From Janthinobacterium tructae (lineage in GTDB: Bacteria > Pseudomonadota > Gammaproteobacteria > Burkholderiales > Burkholderiaceae_D): 64,000 nucleotides of DNA. A program made the translations under genes and the position numbers. The notes under the pieces were generated by a model. It did no database searches. It had not been told where the DNA came from and worked only from the letters and a program-made list of their open reading frames with translations. The stretch lies in the NCBI RefSeq assembly GCF_006517255.1, contig NZ_CP041185.1, forward strand, positions 868,001-932,000, written 5' to 3'. Positions 46,934 to 57,033 of the stretch are shown here, piece after piece (position 1 is the stretch's first letter; each line of letters begins with the position of its first letter).

Positions 46934-49900
46934 ATGGATTGGCAATTCTGGATCGACCGGGGCGGCACCTTTACGGACATCGTGGCGCGCCGTCCTGACG
47001 GCAGCCTGGCCACCTACAAGCTGCTGTCGGAGAACCCGGGCCAGTACCGCGACGCGGCGCTGGCCGGCATGCGCCGGCTGATGGGCATTGCAGCCGGCGC
47101 GCCGCTGCCCGTGGATCAGGTGGGCGCCATCAAGATGGGCACGACGGTGGCCACCAATGCGCTGCTCGAACGCAAGGGCGAGCCCACCGTGCTGGCCATC
47201 ACGCGCGGTTTTCGCGACGCCTTGCGGATCGCCTACCAGAACCGCCCGCAGCTGTTCGCGCGCCAGATCATCTTGCCGGAACTGCTGTACGGCGAGGTGA
47301 TCGACATCGATGAAAGGATGGGCGCGCATGGCGAGGTGGTCACGCCGCTCGACGAGTCGGCTGCGCGTACGGCGCTGGCACAGGCGCATGCGCGCGGTGT
47401 GCGCGCCATCGCCATCGTGCTGATGCACGGCTACCGCTACCACGCGCACGAGGCGCGGGTGGCGCAGCTGGCGCGCGAAGCCGGTTTTACGCAGGTCTCC
47501 GTGTCGCACGAGGTCAGCCCCATGATGAAATTGGTGGCGCGCGGCGACACCACGGTGGTCGACGCCTATCTGTCGCCGATTCTGCGCCGCTACGTCGACC
47601 AGCTGGCGATGGAGCTGCCCGGCGTGCACCTGCAATTCATGCAGTCGAACGGCGGCTTGACCGATGCGCGCGCCTTCCAGGGCAAGGACAGCATTTTGTC
47701 CGGCCCCGCCGGCGGCATCGTCGGCATGGTGCGCGCCAGCGCGCTGGCCGGTTTCGATAAAGTCATCGGCTTCGACATGGGCGGCACCTCGACGGACGTG
47801 TCGCATTACGCGGGCGAATTCGAACGCGTGTTCGAGACGCAGATCGCCGGCGTGCGCATGCGCGCGCCCATGATGAGCATCCACACGGTGGCCGCCGGCG
47901 GCGGCTCGATCCTGCACTTCGACGGCGCCCGCTACAAGGTGGGGCCGGACAGCGCGGGCGCCAACCCCGGCCCCGCCAGCTACCGGCGCGGCGGCCCGCT
48001 GGCCGTCACCGACTGCAACGTCATGCTGGGCAAGCTGCAGCCAGCCTTCTTCCCCCGCGTTTTCGGCCCCGACGCCGACGAAGCGCTGGACGCGGCCACC
48101 GTGCGCGCCCAGTTCGAAGCGCTGGCCCGCACGGTAGATAGCACGCCGGAACAGGTGGCCGAAGGCTATGTCGCCATCGCCGTGGGGAACATGGCCAACG
48201 CCATCAAGCAGATTTCCGTGCAGCGCGGTCATGACGTCACCGAATATACGCTTACCAGCTTTGGCGGCGCGGGTGGCCAGCATGCCTGCCTGGTGGCCGA
48301 CGCGCTGGGCATGCGCACGGTCTTCATCCATAGCCTGGCGGGCGTGATGTCGGCCTACGGCATGGGACTGGCCGACCAGAGCGCCATGCGCGAGCAGGCC
48401 GTCGAGGCGGCACTGGGCGCGGATCTGGCCGCCGATTTTGTGCAACTGGGCGAGCTGGCGCGGGGCGACTTGCTGCGCCAGGGCGTGGAGCTTGACCGCA
48501 TCGCACTGGTGCAGCGCGTGCACCTGCGCTATGAGGGCACGGATACTGCCCTCGTCGTGCTGTTCGATACGCTAACGGGCATGCAGGCGCAGTTCGAAGC
48601 GGCGTACAAAAAGCGCTTTTCCTTTTTGATGCCGGCGCGCGCCTTGATCGTCGAAGCCATTTCCGTGGAAGCCATCGGCGCGTCCGACGCGCCGGCAGTA
48701 GCCACGCCGGCCCATGCGCCACGTGCGGGCGCGCTGGCGCCTTTGGCGACGGTGGCCATGTACTGCGCCGGCGCGTGGCGCGACAGCGGCCTGTATGGCG
48801 CGGATAGCCTGCGTCCCGGCGACGCCATCGATGGCCCGGCCATCGTCAGCGATGCCAACGCCACCACCGTGATCGAGCCGGGCTGGCGCGCGGACGTGAC
48901 GGCGCACGGCCATCTGATCTTGCGCAGAGTCGTCGCCTTGCCGGAGCGGCGCGCCATCGGGACGGATGCCGACCCCGTGATGCTGGAAATCTTCAATAAC
49001 CTCTTCATGTCGATTGCCGAGCAAATGGGCCTGCGCCTGCAAAATACGGCCCATTCCGTCAACATCAAGGAGCGGCTCGATTTCAGCTGCGCCATCTTCG
49101 ACGCGCAAGGCCAGTTGATCGCGAATGCGCCGCACATGCCCGTGCACCTCGGTTCCATGGGCGAGAGTATCCGCACCGTCATGACGCGCAACGCGGGCGC
49201 CATGCGGCCCGGCGACGTTTTCATGCTGAACGATCCGTATCACGGCGGCACGCATCTGCCCGACGTGACGGTGATTTCACCCGTCTTCGATGCAGCGGGC
49301 GTGGCCATCCTGTTTTACGTGGGTTCGCGCGGCCATCATGCCGATATCGGCGGTACGACACCGGGCTCGATGCCGCCCGATTCGACGCGCATCGAGGAAG
49401 AGGGCGTGTTGATCGACAATTTCAAGCTGGTCGACGGCGCCACTGGCGTGATGCGCGAAGACGCAACCCTGGCCCTGCTGGCGGGCGCCAGCTGGCCGGC
49501 GCGTAAGCCGCAGCAGAATTTGGCCGACCTGCGCGCCCAGGTGGCGGCCAACCAGAAGGGGGCCGAAGAACTGCACAAGATGGTCGCGCATTTCGGTTTG
49601 CCGGTCGTGCAAGCCTACATGGGCCACGTGCAGGACAATGCCGAGGAAGCCGTGCGCCGGGTCATCACGACCCTGAAAGATGGCAGCTACGCTTTGGCGC
49701 TGGACAACGGCGCGCAGATCCAGGTGGCGATCAGGGTCGACGTGGCGGCACGCAGCGCCACCATCGACTTTACGGGCACGTCCGCCCAGCTGCCGAACAA
49801 CTTCAACGCGCCGTCCGCCGTCTGCATGGCGGCCGTGCTGTACGTGTTCCGTACCCTGGTCGACGACGACATTCCCCTGAACGCGGGCTGCCTGAAGCCT

Positions 49901-50506
49901 TTGAGCGTGATCATCCCGCCCGGCTCCATGCTCAATCCGCAGTACCCGGCCTCGGTCGTCTCGGGCAATGTGGAAACCTCGACCTGTATCACCAACGCCC
50001 TGTATGGCGCGCTGGGGGCGATGGCCGCTTCGCAGGGGACGATGAACAATTTCACGTTCGGCAGCGAAAAGTACCAGTATTACGAGACGATATCGGGCGG
50101 CTCGGGCGCCGGTCCCGGCTTCGACGGCACGGATGTGGTGCAGACGAACATGACCAATTCGCGCCTGACCGACCCGGAAATTCTGGAATGGCGCTTCCCC
50201 GTGCGGCTGGACAGCTACAGCATCCGCGCCGGTTCGGGCGGGGCGGGGCGCTGGCACGGCGGCAATGGCGGCGTGCGCCGGGTGCGCTTTTTGGCGCCGA
50301 TGACGGCGGCGATCCTGTCGAACAACCGTATCCATCCTCCTTTCGGCATGGACGGCGGCGCGCCGGGCGCGCTGGGACGCAACTATGTGGAGCGGGCGGA
50401 CGGCACGGTGGAGCATCTGGCGCATATCGGCAAGACCGAGATGCAAGCAGGCGACCTCTTTGTCATCGAAACGCCGGGCGGTGGCGGTTACGGTAAAACG
50501 GAATAG
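46934..50506 (+). CDS. 5-oxoprolinase / hydantoinase A+B fusion
   Basis: The 1190-residue protein combines an N-terminal HyuA domain (about 1-670; [50 protein letters not shown]) and a C-terminal HyuB domain (about 680-1185; [54 protein letters not shown]). This is the fused ATP-dependent 5-oxoprolinase type that opens pyroglutamate to glutamate. Hydantoinase activity cannot be excluded from sequence. It is cytosolic and apparently monocistronic. Its last 19 bases overlap the convergent AraC-type gene. Confidence 0.92.
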   Translation: MDWQFWIDRGGTFTDIVARRPDGSLATYKLLSENPGQYRDAALAGMRRLMGIAAGAPLPVDQVGAIKMGTTVATNALLERKGEPTVLAITRGFRDALRIAYQNRPQLFARQIILPELLYGEVIDIDERMGAHGEVVTPLDESAARTALAQAHARGVRAIAIVLMHGYRYHAHEARVAQLAREAGFTQVSVSHEVSPMMKLVARGDTTVVDAYLSPILRRYVDQLAMELPGVHLQFMQSNGGLTDARAFQGKDSILSGPAGGIVGMVRASALAGFDKVIGFDMGGTSTDVSHYAGEFERVFETQIAGVRMRAPMMSIHTVAAGGGSILHFDGARYKVGPDSAGANPGPASYRRGGPLAVTDCNVMLGKLQPAFFPRVFGPDADEALDAATVRAQFEALARTVDSTPEQVAEGYVAIAVGNMANAIKQISVQRGHDVTEYTLTSFGGAGGQHACLVADALGMRTVFIHSLAGVMSAYGMGLADQSAMREQAVEAALGADLAADFVQLGELARGDLLRQGVELDRIALVQRVHLRYEGTDTALVVLFDTLTGMQAQFEAAYKKRFSFLMPARALIVEAISVEAIGASDAPAVATPAHAPRAGALAPLATVAMYCAGAWRDSGLYGADSLRPGDAIDGPAIVSDANATTVIEPGWRADVTAHGHLILRRVVALPERRAIGTDADPVMLEIFNNLFMSIAEQMGLRLQNTAHSVNIKERLDFSCAIFDAQGQLIANAPHMPVHLGSMGESIRTVMTRNAGAMRPGDVFMLNDPYHGGTHLPDVTVISPVFDAAGVAILFYVGSRGHHADIGGTTPGSMPPDSTRIEEEGVLIDNFKLVDGATGVMREDATLALLAGASWPARKPQQNLADLRAQVAANQKGAEELHKMVAHFGLPVVQAYMGHVQDNAEEAVRRVITTLKDGSYALALDNGAQIQVAIRVDVAARSATIDFTGTSAQLPNNFNAPSAVCMAAVLYVFRTLVDDDIPLNAGCLKPLSVIIPPGSMLNPQYPASVVSGNVETSTCITNALYGALGAMAASQGTMNNFTFGSEKYQYYETISGGSGAGPGFDGTDVVQTNMTNSRLTDPEILEWRFPVRLDSYSIRAGSGGAGRWHGGNGGVRRVRFLAPMTAAILSNNRIHPPFGMDGGAPGALGRNYVERADGTVEHLAHIGKTEMQAGDLFVIETPGGGGYGKTE

Positions 50507-51450
50507 GCCGTGCCGCCATTGGCGCCGCTCAGTTGCGCGCGCACCTGGCCCACGTCGCGCATGGGCGCGCGGCCAAACTGGCGGCTGTATTCGCGGCTGA
50601 ACTGCGATTCGCTGGCGTAGCCAACCCGGTAGCCGGCCGTGCCGGCGTCGATCTGCTCGACCAACATGAGGCGCCGCGCTTCCTGCAGGCGCAGCAGCTT
50701 CTGGTACTGCATCGGCGTCATCGCCGTAATCGCCTTGAAGTGGTGGTGCAGCGACGACATGCTCATGTTCGCCATGCCGGCCAGGTGCTCGATGCGCAGC
50801 GGCTGCGCGTAATGGTGCTTGATCCAGTCGATGGCTTGCCCCACCTGGTGCGACTGGCTGCTGGCCAGCGCCATGTGGCGCAGGCGCGCGCCGACGGGGC
50901 CATTGAGCAGGCGGTAGGTCAGTTCGCGGCGGATCAAGGGCGCCAGCGCGGCGATTTCCCCCGGTTTGTCGAGCAGGCGCACGAGGCGCAGCATGGCATC
51001 GAGCAGCTCGGGCGAGACGTCGCTGACGGATATGCCGCGCGTGGCGGGCAGGATTTTCTGCTGCGCGCTGCCAGCTGCGCCGCTGGTGCTTTCACTGTCG
51101 AGCAGCGCCGCCACGTCGGCGATGTCGATGCCCAGCACCACGCATAAATGCGGCTGTTCTTCGCTCGCTTGCGCCACGCGCACCTGCACCGGCAGGTCGA
51201 CGGAGGTCAGCAGATACTGCATGCGGCTGTAATGGAAGGTTTCCGTGCCCAATGTGACGTCTTTCGCCCCCTGCGCGATGATGGCCACGCTGGGGCGCGC
51301 CGCATGGAACAGCGATTCCGTGACCGAGGACTGGCGGTGAAACGTCAGGTTGCCGATGGCCGTGGCGTAGTCGCCATTGCGCGGCGCGTGGCGGCTGATC
51401 AGGGCGGCGATTTCATCTTGCGGGGGGATCTGTGTGGACAGGGTGGACAT
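50488..51450 (-). CDS. AraC-family transcriptional regulator
   Basis: The 320-residue regulator has an N-terminal AraC_N-type domain ([39 protein letters not shown]) and a C-terminal pair of HTH motifs ([44 protein letters not shown] and [25 protein letters not shown]). It resembles the YqhC type, which activates adjacent oxidoreductase genes in response to aldehydes. It is divergent from the alcohol dehydrogenase gene, which is its likely target. The end overlaps the oxoprolinase gene by 19 bp. Confidence 0.92.
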   Translation of the reverse strand: MSTLSTQIPPQDEIAALISRHAPRNGDYATAIGNLTFHRQSSVTESLFHAARPSVAIIAQGAKDVTLGTETFHYSRMQYLLTSVDLPVQVRVAQASEEQPHLCVVLGIDIADVAALLDSESTSGAAGSAQQKILPATRGISVSDVSPELLDAMLRLVRLLDKPGEIAALAPLIRRELTYRLLNGPVGARLRHMALASSQSHQVGQAIDWIKHHYAQPLRIEHLAGMANMSMSSLHHHFKAITAMTPMQYQKLLRLQEARRLMLVEQIDAGTAGYRVGYASESQFSREYSRQFGRAPMRDVGQVRAQLSGANGGTAYSVLP

Positions 51451-51506
51451 GTGGGCCAGTATGCGTCAGGTAGGGAAGGGCAGGGCTCGATCTTACGCAG
51501 ATTTGG

Positions 51507-51534
51507 AGGATCGTGCAAAGGTCTTGCAGGATCG
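51507..51534. promoter_or_regulatory. Direct repeats AGGATCG, candidate AraC-type binding sites
   Basis: AGGATCG at 51507-51513 and 51528-51534 are 21 bp apart, two helical turns, in the divergent spacer of the AraC regulator and the dehydrogenase gene. Confidence 0.5.
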
Positions 51535-51622
51535 CGGTAACGGCTGGCGGGCTTCTCGGGCACACTTGTGCAATCGCATGCAAGGCACGCGCTTCTCTCG
51601 CAACACTACTCAAGGAGTTTTC

Positions 51623-52669
51623 ATGACCACCATCGCCAAAGGCTACGCCGCACTGGGCCCGACTTCCGCACTGCAACCGTTCACGTTCGAGCGCCGCGCC
51701 CCGCGCGAAGACGACGTGGCCATCTCGATCAAATACTGTGGCGTATGCCATTCCGACATCCACCAGGCGCGCGATGAATGGGGCGGCGCCGCCTTCCCGA
51801 TGGTGCCCGGCCATGAAATCGCCGGCGTCGTCACGGCCGTTGGCGCCAATGTGACCAAGTTCAAGGTGGGCGACCACGTGGGCGTGGGCTGCTTCGTCGA
51901 CTCGTGCACCACCTGCAAGACGCGCAACGTGGACCTGGAACAGTACATGCCTGGCCTGATCCAGACCTACAATGGCGTCGAAGCCGATGGCAAGACGGCC
52001 ACGCAGGGCGGCTACTCGGACAGCATCGTCGTCAAGGAAGGCTATGTGCTGTCGATTCCCGACAACCTGCCGCTGGACGCCGCCGCGCCGCTGCTGTGCG
52101 CCGGCATCACCCTGTATTCGCCGCTGAACCACTGGAAAGCCGGCCCTGGCAAGCAGGTCGCCATCCTGGGCATGGGTGGCCTGGGCCACATGGGCGTCAA
52201 GATTGCCCACGCCATGGGCGCTGAAGTGACGGTGCTGAGCCAGACCCTGTCGAAGCGCGAAGACGGCCTGCGCCTGGGCGCGAACCACTACTACGCCACC
52301 AACGACGCGGAAACGTTTACAAAGCTGGCTGGCACCTTTGATTTGATCATCTGCACCGTGGGTGCGTCCATCGACTGGAACCAGTACATCAACCTGTTGA
52401 AAGTCGATGGCAGCATGGTCATCGTCGGCATCCCCGACGGCGCCGTGCCGCCGATCAGCGCCTTCGGCCTGGTGGGCGCGCGCCGCAGCCTGTCCGGCTC
52501 CATGATCGGTTCGATCAAGGAAACCCAGGAAATGCTGGATTTCTGCGGCAAGCACAATATTGTGTCGGACATCGAGATCATCCGCATCCAGGATATCAAT
52601 GAGGCGTTTGAGCGCGTAGTGAAGAGCGATGTGCGCTATCGCTTCGTGATCGACATGGCCTCTTTGTAA
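51623..52669 (+). CDS. NAD(P)-dependent alcohol dehydrogenase (YahK-like, MDR)
   Basis: From the ATG at 51623 (AAGGAG nine bases upstream) the product is 348 residues. Catalytic zinc residues are present (CGVCHSDIH near 40, PGHEIAG near 61), and the NADP-binding loop [13 protein letters not shown] is near 180. The structural-zinc lobe, normally four Cys, shows only two: CTTC is kept but the third and fourth positions read Arg and Met ([12 protein letters not shown]). The family reduces aldehydes to alcohols. Divergent from an AraC regulator, as in the yqhC-yqhD pattern, it may detoxify aldehydes. Longer readings back to 51377 would cover the regulator promoter. Confidence 0.92.
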   Translation: MTTIAKGYAALGPTSALQPFTFERRAPREDDVAISIKYCGVCHSDIHQARDEWGGAAFPMVPGHEIAGVVTAVGANVTKFKVGDHVGVGCFVDSCTTCKTRNVDLEQYMPGLIQTYNGVEADGKTATQGGYSDSIVVKEGYVLSIPDNLPLDAAAPLLCAGITLYSPLNHWKAGPGKQVAILGMGGLGHMGVKIAHAMGAEVTVLSQTLSKREDGLRLGANHYYATNDAETFTKLAGTFDLIICTVGASIDWNQYINLLKVDGSMVIVGIPDGAVPPISAFGLVGARRSLSGSMIGSIKETQEMLDFCGKHNIVSDIEIIRIQDINEAFERVVKSDVRYRFVIDMASL

Positions 52670-52762
52670 CGCTCGAGAAAAAGCCCAGGGCGTTGTTGCC
52701 GCGTCTCGCCGTACATTCGTACTGTCTTCGACGCGGCGCCTAGCCCTGGGCTTTTTCGAGCG
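52670..52762. repeat. 93-bp composite hairpin after the dehydrogenase gene
   Basis: Outer arms (52670-52691 and 52743-52762) pair over 20 bp with a two-base bulge; both contain AAAAAGCCCAGGGC or its inverse. Inner arms GCCGCGTC/GACGCGGC and a GTACattcGTAC tip follow. The CTGGGCTTTTTC end suggests it also acts as terminator. Confidence 0.75.
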
Positions 52763-52885
52763 TTCCATGAACGCTACCCGAAAAGCCAGGACCGGATTCG
52801 GTTCGCCAGACTTTCCTCATCCCCGCCAAAAATCAAGCTCCCGCGTCAATTTTTCTTTCCTTGCGTCAAAAATCGGCATAAAATG

Positions 52886-52904
52886 AAACCGTACAGTACA
52901 GTTT
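52886..52904. promoter_or_regulatory. Candidate TetR-type operator AAACCGTACAGTACAGTTT
   Basis: A 19-bp near-perfect palindrome (GTAC-A-GTAC core) lies 74 bp before the PQQ dehydrogenase gene. It resembles operators of TetR-family regulators, and a TetR gene follows the dehydrogenase. Confidence 0.5.
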
Positions 52905-52977
52905 TACTACGTAGATTTAAAAAAATCAGCCATCCCCGGCCTGCTGGCCTGGGCAGGGGAGGCGTCATGGATAAAAA

Positions 52978-55404
52978 ATGGACACTACAACAAAGAATGG
53001 AGCGGCGGCGATCCCGGCGGTCTCCAGGGGCAAGCGCATTGCGCTGGCGGTTTTCGGCATTTTCCTTATATTTTCCGGCCTCACCCTGGCGGCGGGCGGC
53101 ATCGAACTGATCACCCTCGGCGGTTCCTGGTACTACCTGCCGGCCGGACTCGGCCTGATATTGTCTGGCGCGCTGTATTTGCGCCGCAAACCGATGACCA
53201 GTGCCGTCATCGCCGCGCTGGTCATCGCCACCCTGGTCTGGGCCGTGTGGGAAATCGGGTTCGCGTTCTGGCCCATGGTGCCGCGCCTGGCGCCGTTCCT
53301 CGTCATCGGCCTGCTGGCCGCCTTGCTGCATCCATGGCTGACGGGGCCTAGGCACACGGGGCAGTCGCGCGGTTTCGCCGCGCTGCTTGCCGTCGTGCTG
53401 GCAGCCGGTTTCGCCTCCATGTTCAAGCCGCATGGCGTGCTGGATGCCACCGCGCAGCCGCAGCAGGATGCCGTGACGGCCATCAATGACGGCAGCGCCA
53501 ACTGGGCGCATTACGGCTATGGGCCGAAGGGCACGCGCTTCGCGCCGTACACGCAGATCGACAAGGCCAATGTCGACCAGTTGCAGGTGGCCTGGAGCTA
53601 CCGCACGGGCGAGGTGGCCGAAGGCGCGTCCGAAGCGCAGAATACGCCGCTGCAGATCGGCGACACCATCTATACATGCACGCCGACCAGCAAAGTGATT
53701 GCGCTCGACGCGGATACGGGCAAGCAGCGCTGGAGCTTCGACCCGAAGCCGGCCAACATCAAGACCTGGAACCGCTGCCGGGGCGTCGGCTACTATGAGC
53801 CGGCGAAAGTGACAAAACCGTTCCAGTTCGAGGGCATGCAGGCGGCCAGAGCGCCGGTGGCGGGCGTGTGCGCCAAGCGCATCGTGCAAGTGACCATGGA
53901 TGCGCGCCTGATCGAGATCGATGCGCAGACTGGCAAGCAGTGCGAGCGTTTCGGCGACAAGGGCTCCGTCGACCTGACGGTCGGCCTGGGCAAGGTCAAG
54001 ATGAATGTACCGTACTACGCCTACACGTCGGCGCCCACAGTGGCGCGCAACCTGATCATCCTTGGCGGCTGGGTCTTTGACGGCCGCTCCACCGATGAAC
54101 CATCGGGCGTCGTGCGCGCCTACAGCGCCGACACGGGGGAACTGGTGTGGGCCTGGGACCTGGGCAATCCGGCCATCACCAAGCTGCCGCCGGAAGGGCA
54201 GACCTACACGCGCAGTACGCCGAACATGTGGTCGGCGCCCGCTTTTGATGATGCACTGGGCCTGGTGTACCTGCCGACGGGGAATGAGCAACCCGACTTC
54301 TGGGGCGGCAAGCGTCCGCCGCTGACGGAAAAATACGCGTCGGCCATCGTCGCCCTCGACATGGCCACGGGCCGCGAACGCTGGACATATCAAACCGTCC
54401 ACCACGATATCTGGGATTACGACGTCGCCGCGCAGCCGGCCCTGTACGATGTCCCGGACGGCAAGGGCGGCACAATCCCCGCGCTGGTGCAGCTGACCAA
54501 GCGTGGCCAGATCTTCATGCTGGACCGCCGCACGGGCAAACCGATTGCCGATGTGGTGGAAAAAGCCGTGCCGCAGGAGCACGCGGCCGGCGACTGGGTG
54601 TCAAAAACGCAGCCATACTCCACCGGCATGCCGGCCCTCGGTGCGGATACGCTGACGGAGCGCGACATGTGGGGCGCCACCTTCTTCGACCAGCTGGCGT
54701 GCCGCATCAGCTTCCGCAAGCTCAATTACCAGGGCGAGTTCACGGCGCCCAGCACCCGCGAAACGCTGATTTACCCGGGCTACTACGGTGGCTTCAACTG
54801 GGGCGGCGCGGCCGTCGATGAAAGCAATGGCTATATGTTCGTCAACGACATCCGCATGCCGCAAGTGGTCAAGCTGGTGCCGCGCGAAACGGTGGACGTG
54901 GCCAAGCTGACGGCTGGCCACGGCGTGGGCAGCACCTATCCGATGGACGGCACGCCGTTCGTCATCGACCACAAGGCCTTCAATTCGCCGCTGGGCATTC
55001 CCTGCCAAAGCCCGCCCTGGGGCGTGTTTGCCGCCATCGACCTGAAAACCCGCACGAAAGTGTGGGAGCGTCCGGCCGGCACGGTGCAGGACGCCGTCAT
55101 CCACGGCGTGCGCGCGCGCCTGCCCATCCCGCTGGGCATGCCGACCCTGGGCGGCGGCATGAGCACGGCGTCAGGCCTGGTGTTTTATGCGGGCACGCAG
55201 GATTACTATCTGCGCGCCATGGATATCGCCACGGGCCGTGAAGTGTGGAAAGCGCGCATGCCCGTCGGTTCGCAAGGCACGCCGATGACGTATGTGTCGC
55301 CCAGGTCGGGCCGCCAGTACGTCGTGGTGGTGGCGGGCGGCGCCCGCCAGAGTCCGGACCGGGGAGATTACGTGATAGCATACGCGCTTCCCAAGACACA
55401 GTAA
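52978..55404 (+). CDS. Membrane-bound PQQ-dependent dehydrogenase (glucose/quinate/shikimate family)
   Basis: The 808-residue enzyme has an N-terminal membrane domain with about five spans (residues 20-145), as in glucose dehydrogenase Gcd and quinate dehydrogenase QuiA. A periplasmic eight-bladed PQQ propeller follows (WAHYGYGPKGTRFAPYTQI, TPLQIGDTIYTCTPTSKVIALDADTGKQRW, VVHHDIWDYDVAAQP-like segment, IYPGYYGGFNWGGAAVD). It oxidises a sugar or quinate-type substrate and passes electrons to ubiquinone. PQQ synthesis genes are not in the window. It is followed after 11 bp by a TetR regulator, so the pair is likely one operon. Confidence 0.9.
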   Translation: MDTTTKNGAAAIPAVSRGKRIALAVFGIFLIFSGLTLAAGGIELITLGGSWYYLPAGLGLILSGALYLRRKPMTSAVIAALVIATLVWAVWEIGFAFWPMVPRLAPFLVIGLLAALLHPWLTGPRHTGQSRGFAALLAVVLAAGFASMFKPHGVLDATAQPQQDAVTAINDGSANWAHYGYGPKGTRFAPYTQIDKANVDQLQVAWSYRTGEVAEGASEAQNTPLQIGDTIYTCTPTSKVIALDADTGKQRWSFDPKPANIKTWNRCRGVGYYEPAKVTKPFQFEGMQAARAPVAGVCAKRIVQVTMDARLIEIDAQTGKQCERFGDKGSVDLTVGLGKVKMNVPYYAYTSAPTVARNLIILGGWVFDGRSTDEPSGVVRAYSADTGELVWAWDLGNPAITKLPPEGQTYTRSTPNMWSAPAFDDALGLVYLPTGNEQPDFWGGKRPPLTEKYASAIVALDMATGRERWTYQTVHHDIWDYDVAAQPALYDVPDGKGGTIPALVQLTKRGQIFMLDRRTGKPIADVVEKAVPQEHAAGDWVSKTQPYSTGMPALGADTLTERDMWGATFFDQLACRISFRKLNYQGEFTAPSTRETLIYPGYYGGFNWGGAAVDESNGYMFVNDIRMPQVVKLVPRETVDVAKLTAGHGVGSTYPMDGTPFVIDHKAFNSPLGIPCQSPPWGVFAAIDLKTRTKVWERPAGTVQDAVIHGVRARLPIPLGMPTLGGGMSTASGLVFYAGTQDYYLRAMDIATGREVWKARMPVGSQGTPMTYVSPRSGRQYVVVVAGGARQSPDRGDYVIAYALPKTQ

Positions 55405-55415
55405 GAGTTTGCTTC

Positions 55416-56057
55416 ATGTCCCAGTTGCGCACCGTTCGAGCTTCCCCGAGTACCCGAAGCGAGGAGCGGCGGCGCAAGCTGCTGGTGGCGGCAGCGGATC
55501 TCTTTCTCGCCTCCGGCTACGATGGCGTCAGCATGGACGCCATCGTGGCCGTGGCGGGCGGCTCGAAAGCCACCGCCTACCGCTACTTCGGCAGCAAGCA
55601 GGAGCTGCTGGTGGCGGTGGTCGAATATCTGTGCGCCGACTTCATCATCGCGCTGCGCCAGCTCGATACCTCGCAAGTCGGCCTGGAACAGGGCTTGCAG
55701 CTGATCCTCGATGAACTGGTGGCCGTCGTCACCAGTCCCCGCCACGTGGATTTCTACCGCCTCGTCGTCACGGGCGCCGCCGCCGTGCCGGCCGTGGGCC
55801 TGACCTGGTACGAGCACGGCCCGCAAGTGTGGCACGCATTGATTCTGCGTCTGCTGGAGCAGCAGCGCGCCCAAGGCCGCATCGCGCCCGATACTTCGTT
55901 TTCCAACCTGCCGCAGATCCTGTTCGATGCTGTCTTCTCGCACCTGACCACGCGCACCGTCATGCTGGGGCAGGGCGGCGATGCAGCCACGTTCCGGCCG
56001 TTGATTGCGGAGTTGATTGAACTGGTGGTGGCGAGGGTGGCGCGTAGGTCGGATTAG
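55416..56057 (+). CDS. TetR/AcrR-family transcriptional regulator
   Basis: From the ATG at 55416 the product is 213 residues. The N-terminal HTH is TRSEERRRKLLVAAADLFLASGYDGVSMDAIVAVAGGSKATAYRYFGSKQELL, and the rest is an AefR-like C-terminal domain. It lies 11 bp after the PQQ dehydrogenase and probably represses it, with the palindrome at 52886 as operator (inference). The final residues ARRSD and stop are encoded by a REP-like repeat (56044-56080), so the original C-terminus may have been longer or different. Confidence 0.9.
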   Translation: MSQLRTVRASPSTRSEERRRKLLVAAADLFLASGYDGVSMDAIVAVAGGSKATAYRYFGSKQELLVAVVEYLCADFIIALRQLDTSQVGLEQGLQLILDELVAVVTSPRHVDFYRLVVTGAAAVPAVGLTWYEHGPQVWHALILRLLEQQRAQGRIAPDTSFSNLPQILFDAVFSHLTTRTVMLGQGGDAATFRPLIAELIELVVARVARRSD

Positions 56058-56080
56058 GTCCGGTAGGGCCGTAATCCGAC
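56044..56080. repeat. REP-like palindrome overlapping the TetR stop codon
   Basis: GTAGGTCGGATTAG pairs with GTAATCCGAC downstream. The unit provides the RSD-stop codons of the TetR gene. Confidence 0.75.
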
Positions 56081-56678
56081 TGTGCTGAAAGCCATCGGCA
56101 GCATTGCTTTAGCCGTGGCATTAGTCCTGCCAGGAAAACCTGCGCCATCTTATCCCTGGCCGTCGTGTACGTCTGCTTTCGCCCCATAGCGGACTCACAG
56201 GGCATAGATGACCAAAGTAGTCGTGACCTGCGCTGTGCGGCTTTATCGCCCAGCGTACAGTGTGTGCAGGACACGTGGTCGACCGCCGGGTTAACGCCCC
56301 CCCTATCATTTACTTTTTGGGGGATTGCTAGATTTGCTAGGTTTGAGGGATGGTGTATTCCCTGGTGTGGTTTTGTTATCACGGCGGCGCTGATCCGGCT
56401 GCCCTGTTGATTTTGCTATCGGCTTTGGTCCTGGTTTAAGCGCCATGAATGCTCTCCTTTGTGGCTCAAAAATTACAGTTTGTGCTTACATTCCAACGTA
56501 AAGCGGACCTCAAAATGACGCCTTTGAGATTTCCAGTATGACGCAATAACACACTTTAAGCTAGCTTCACTGGGCTTAACTGGACTGTCGTGAACTTTAG
56601 GCGTCCCAATGTCATGAGTATTGTCTGCTTATGGCCGATTGAAGACTTCGCATCGCTTCCAGCAAGCGGCCAAAGCGA
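56081..56678. other. Accessory stretch without a convincing gene
   Basis: About 600 bp hold one repeat of the GTCYGCT family (56171-56194), a poly-C tract (56298-56304) and another copy of the repeat at 56623-56646. Short frames here read through the repeat (for example a CFRPIAD peptide) and are not credible genes. Confidence 0.5.
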
Positions 56679-56978
56679 TTAATCGAGCCACACAATGGTT
56701 CTGCCCACGCCTGGCATGGATTCCGCTGCCGCAATGGCTTCCTGAATTGAGTCCCCACCACCGCTCCCTGCGTTAAAGACACCTCGCGAAGTCGTACTGC
56801 CCCATTGCACGCCGAAAAAATCGCCAACCTGGTCGTCGGCCAATTGCGGCGGGTCTTCCCAATCACCCGAGCCGGGGCTAATTGTACTGTAGACAATTCG
56901 CACATCGCACAGCACTGTATCGTCGTACAAAAAGGTTCCGGTCTTAACGACCGTTTCGTTTGAATCGAACAAAAACAT
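56679..56978 (-). CDS. Hypothetical small acidic protein (99 aa), immunity-like
   Basis: The ATG at 56978 has GGAG seven bases upstream, a good sign of translation. The product is acidic and beta-rich (FLFDSNETVVKTGTFLYDDTVLCDVRIVYSTISPGSGDWEDPPQLADDQ), with a WGSTTSRGVFNAGSGGG segment. It has no signal peptide or membrane span. The size, acidity and position in a repeat-rich island resemble orphan immunity proteins of contact-dependent toxin systems, but no toxin gene is nearby and the family is not identified with certainty. Confidence 0.55.
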   Translation of the reverse strand: MFLFDSNETVVKTGTFLYDDTVLCDVRIVYSTISPGSGDWEDPPQLADDQVGDFFGVQWGSTTSRGVFNAGSGGGDSIQEAIAAAESMPGVGRTIVWLD

Positions 56979-57033
56979 ATATCCGCTCCATTAGATTTCC
57001 CCAAGACCACTGTCTGCTCCTGGCCGGTTGGAG

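Noticed and set aside
56165..56410. 81-codon frame beginning MYVCFRPIAD
   Set aside because: The first residues are a translation of the palindromic repeat; such peptides are frequent spurious calls.
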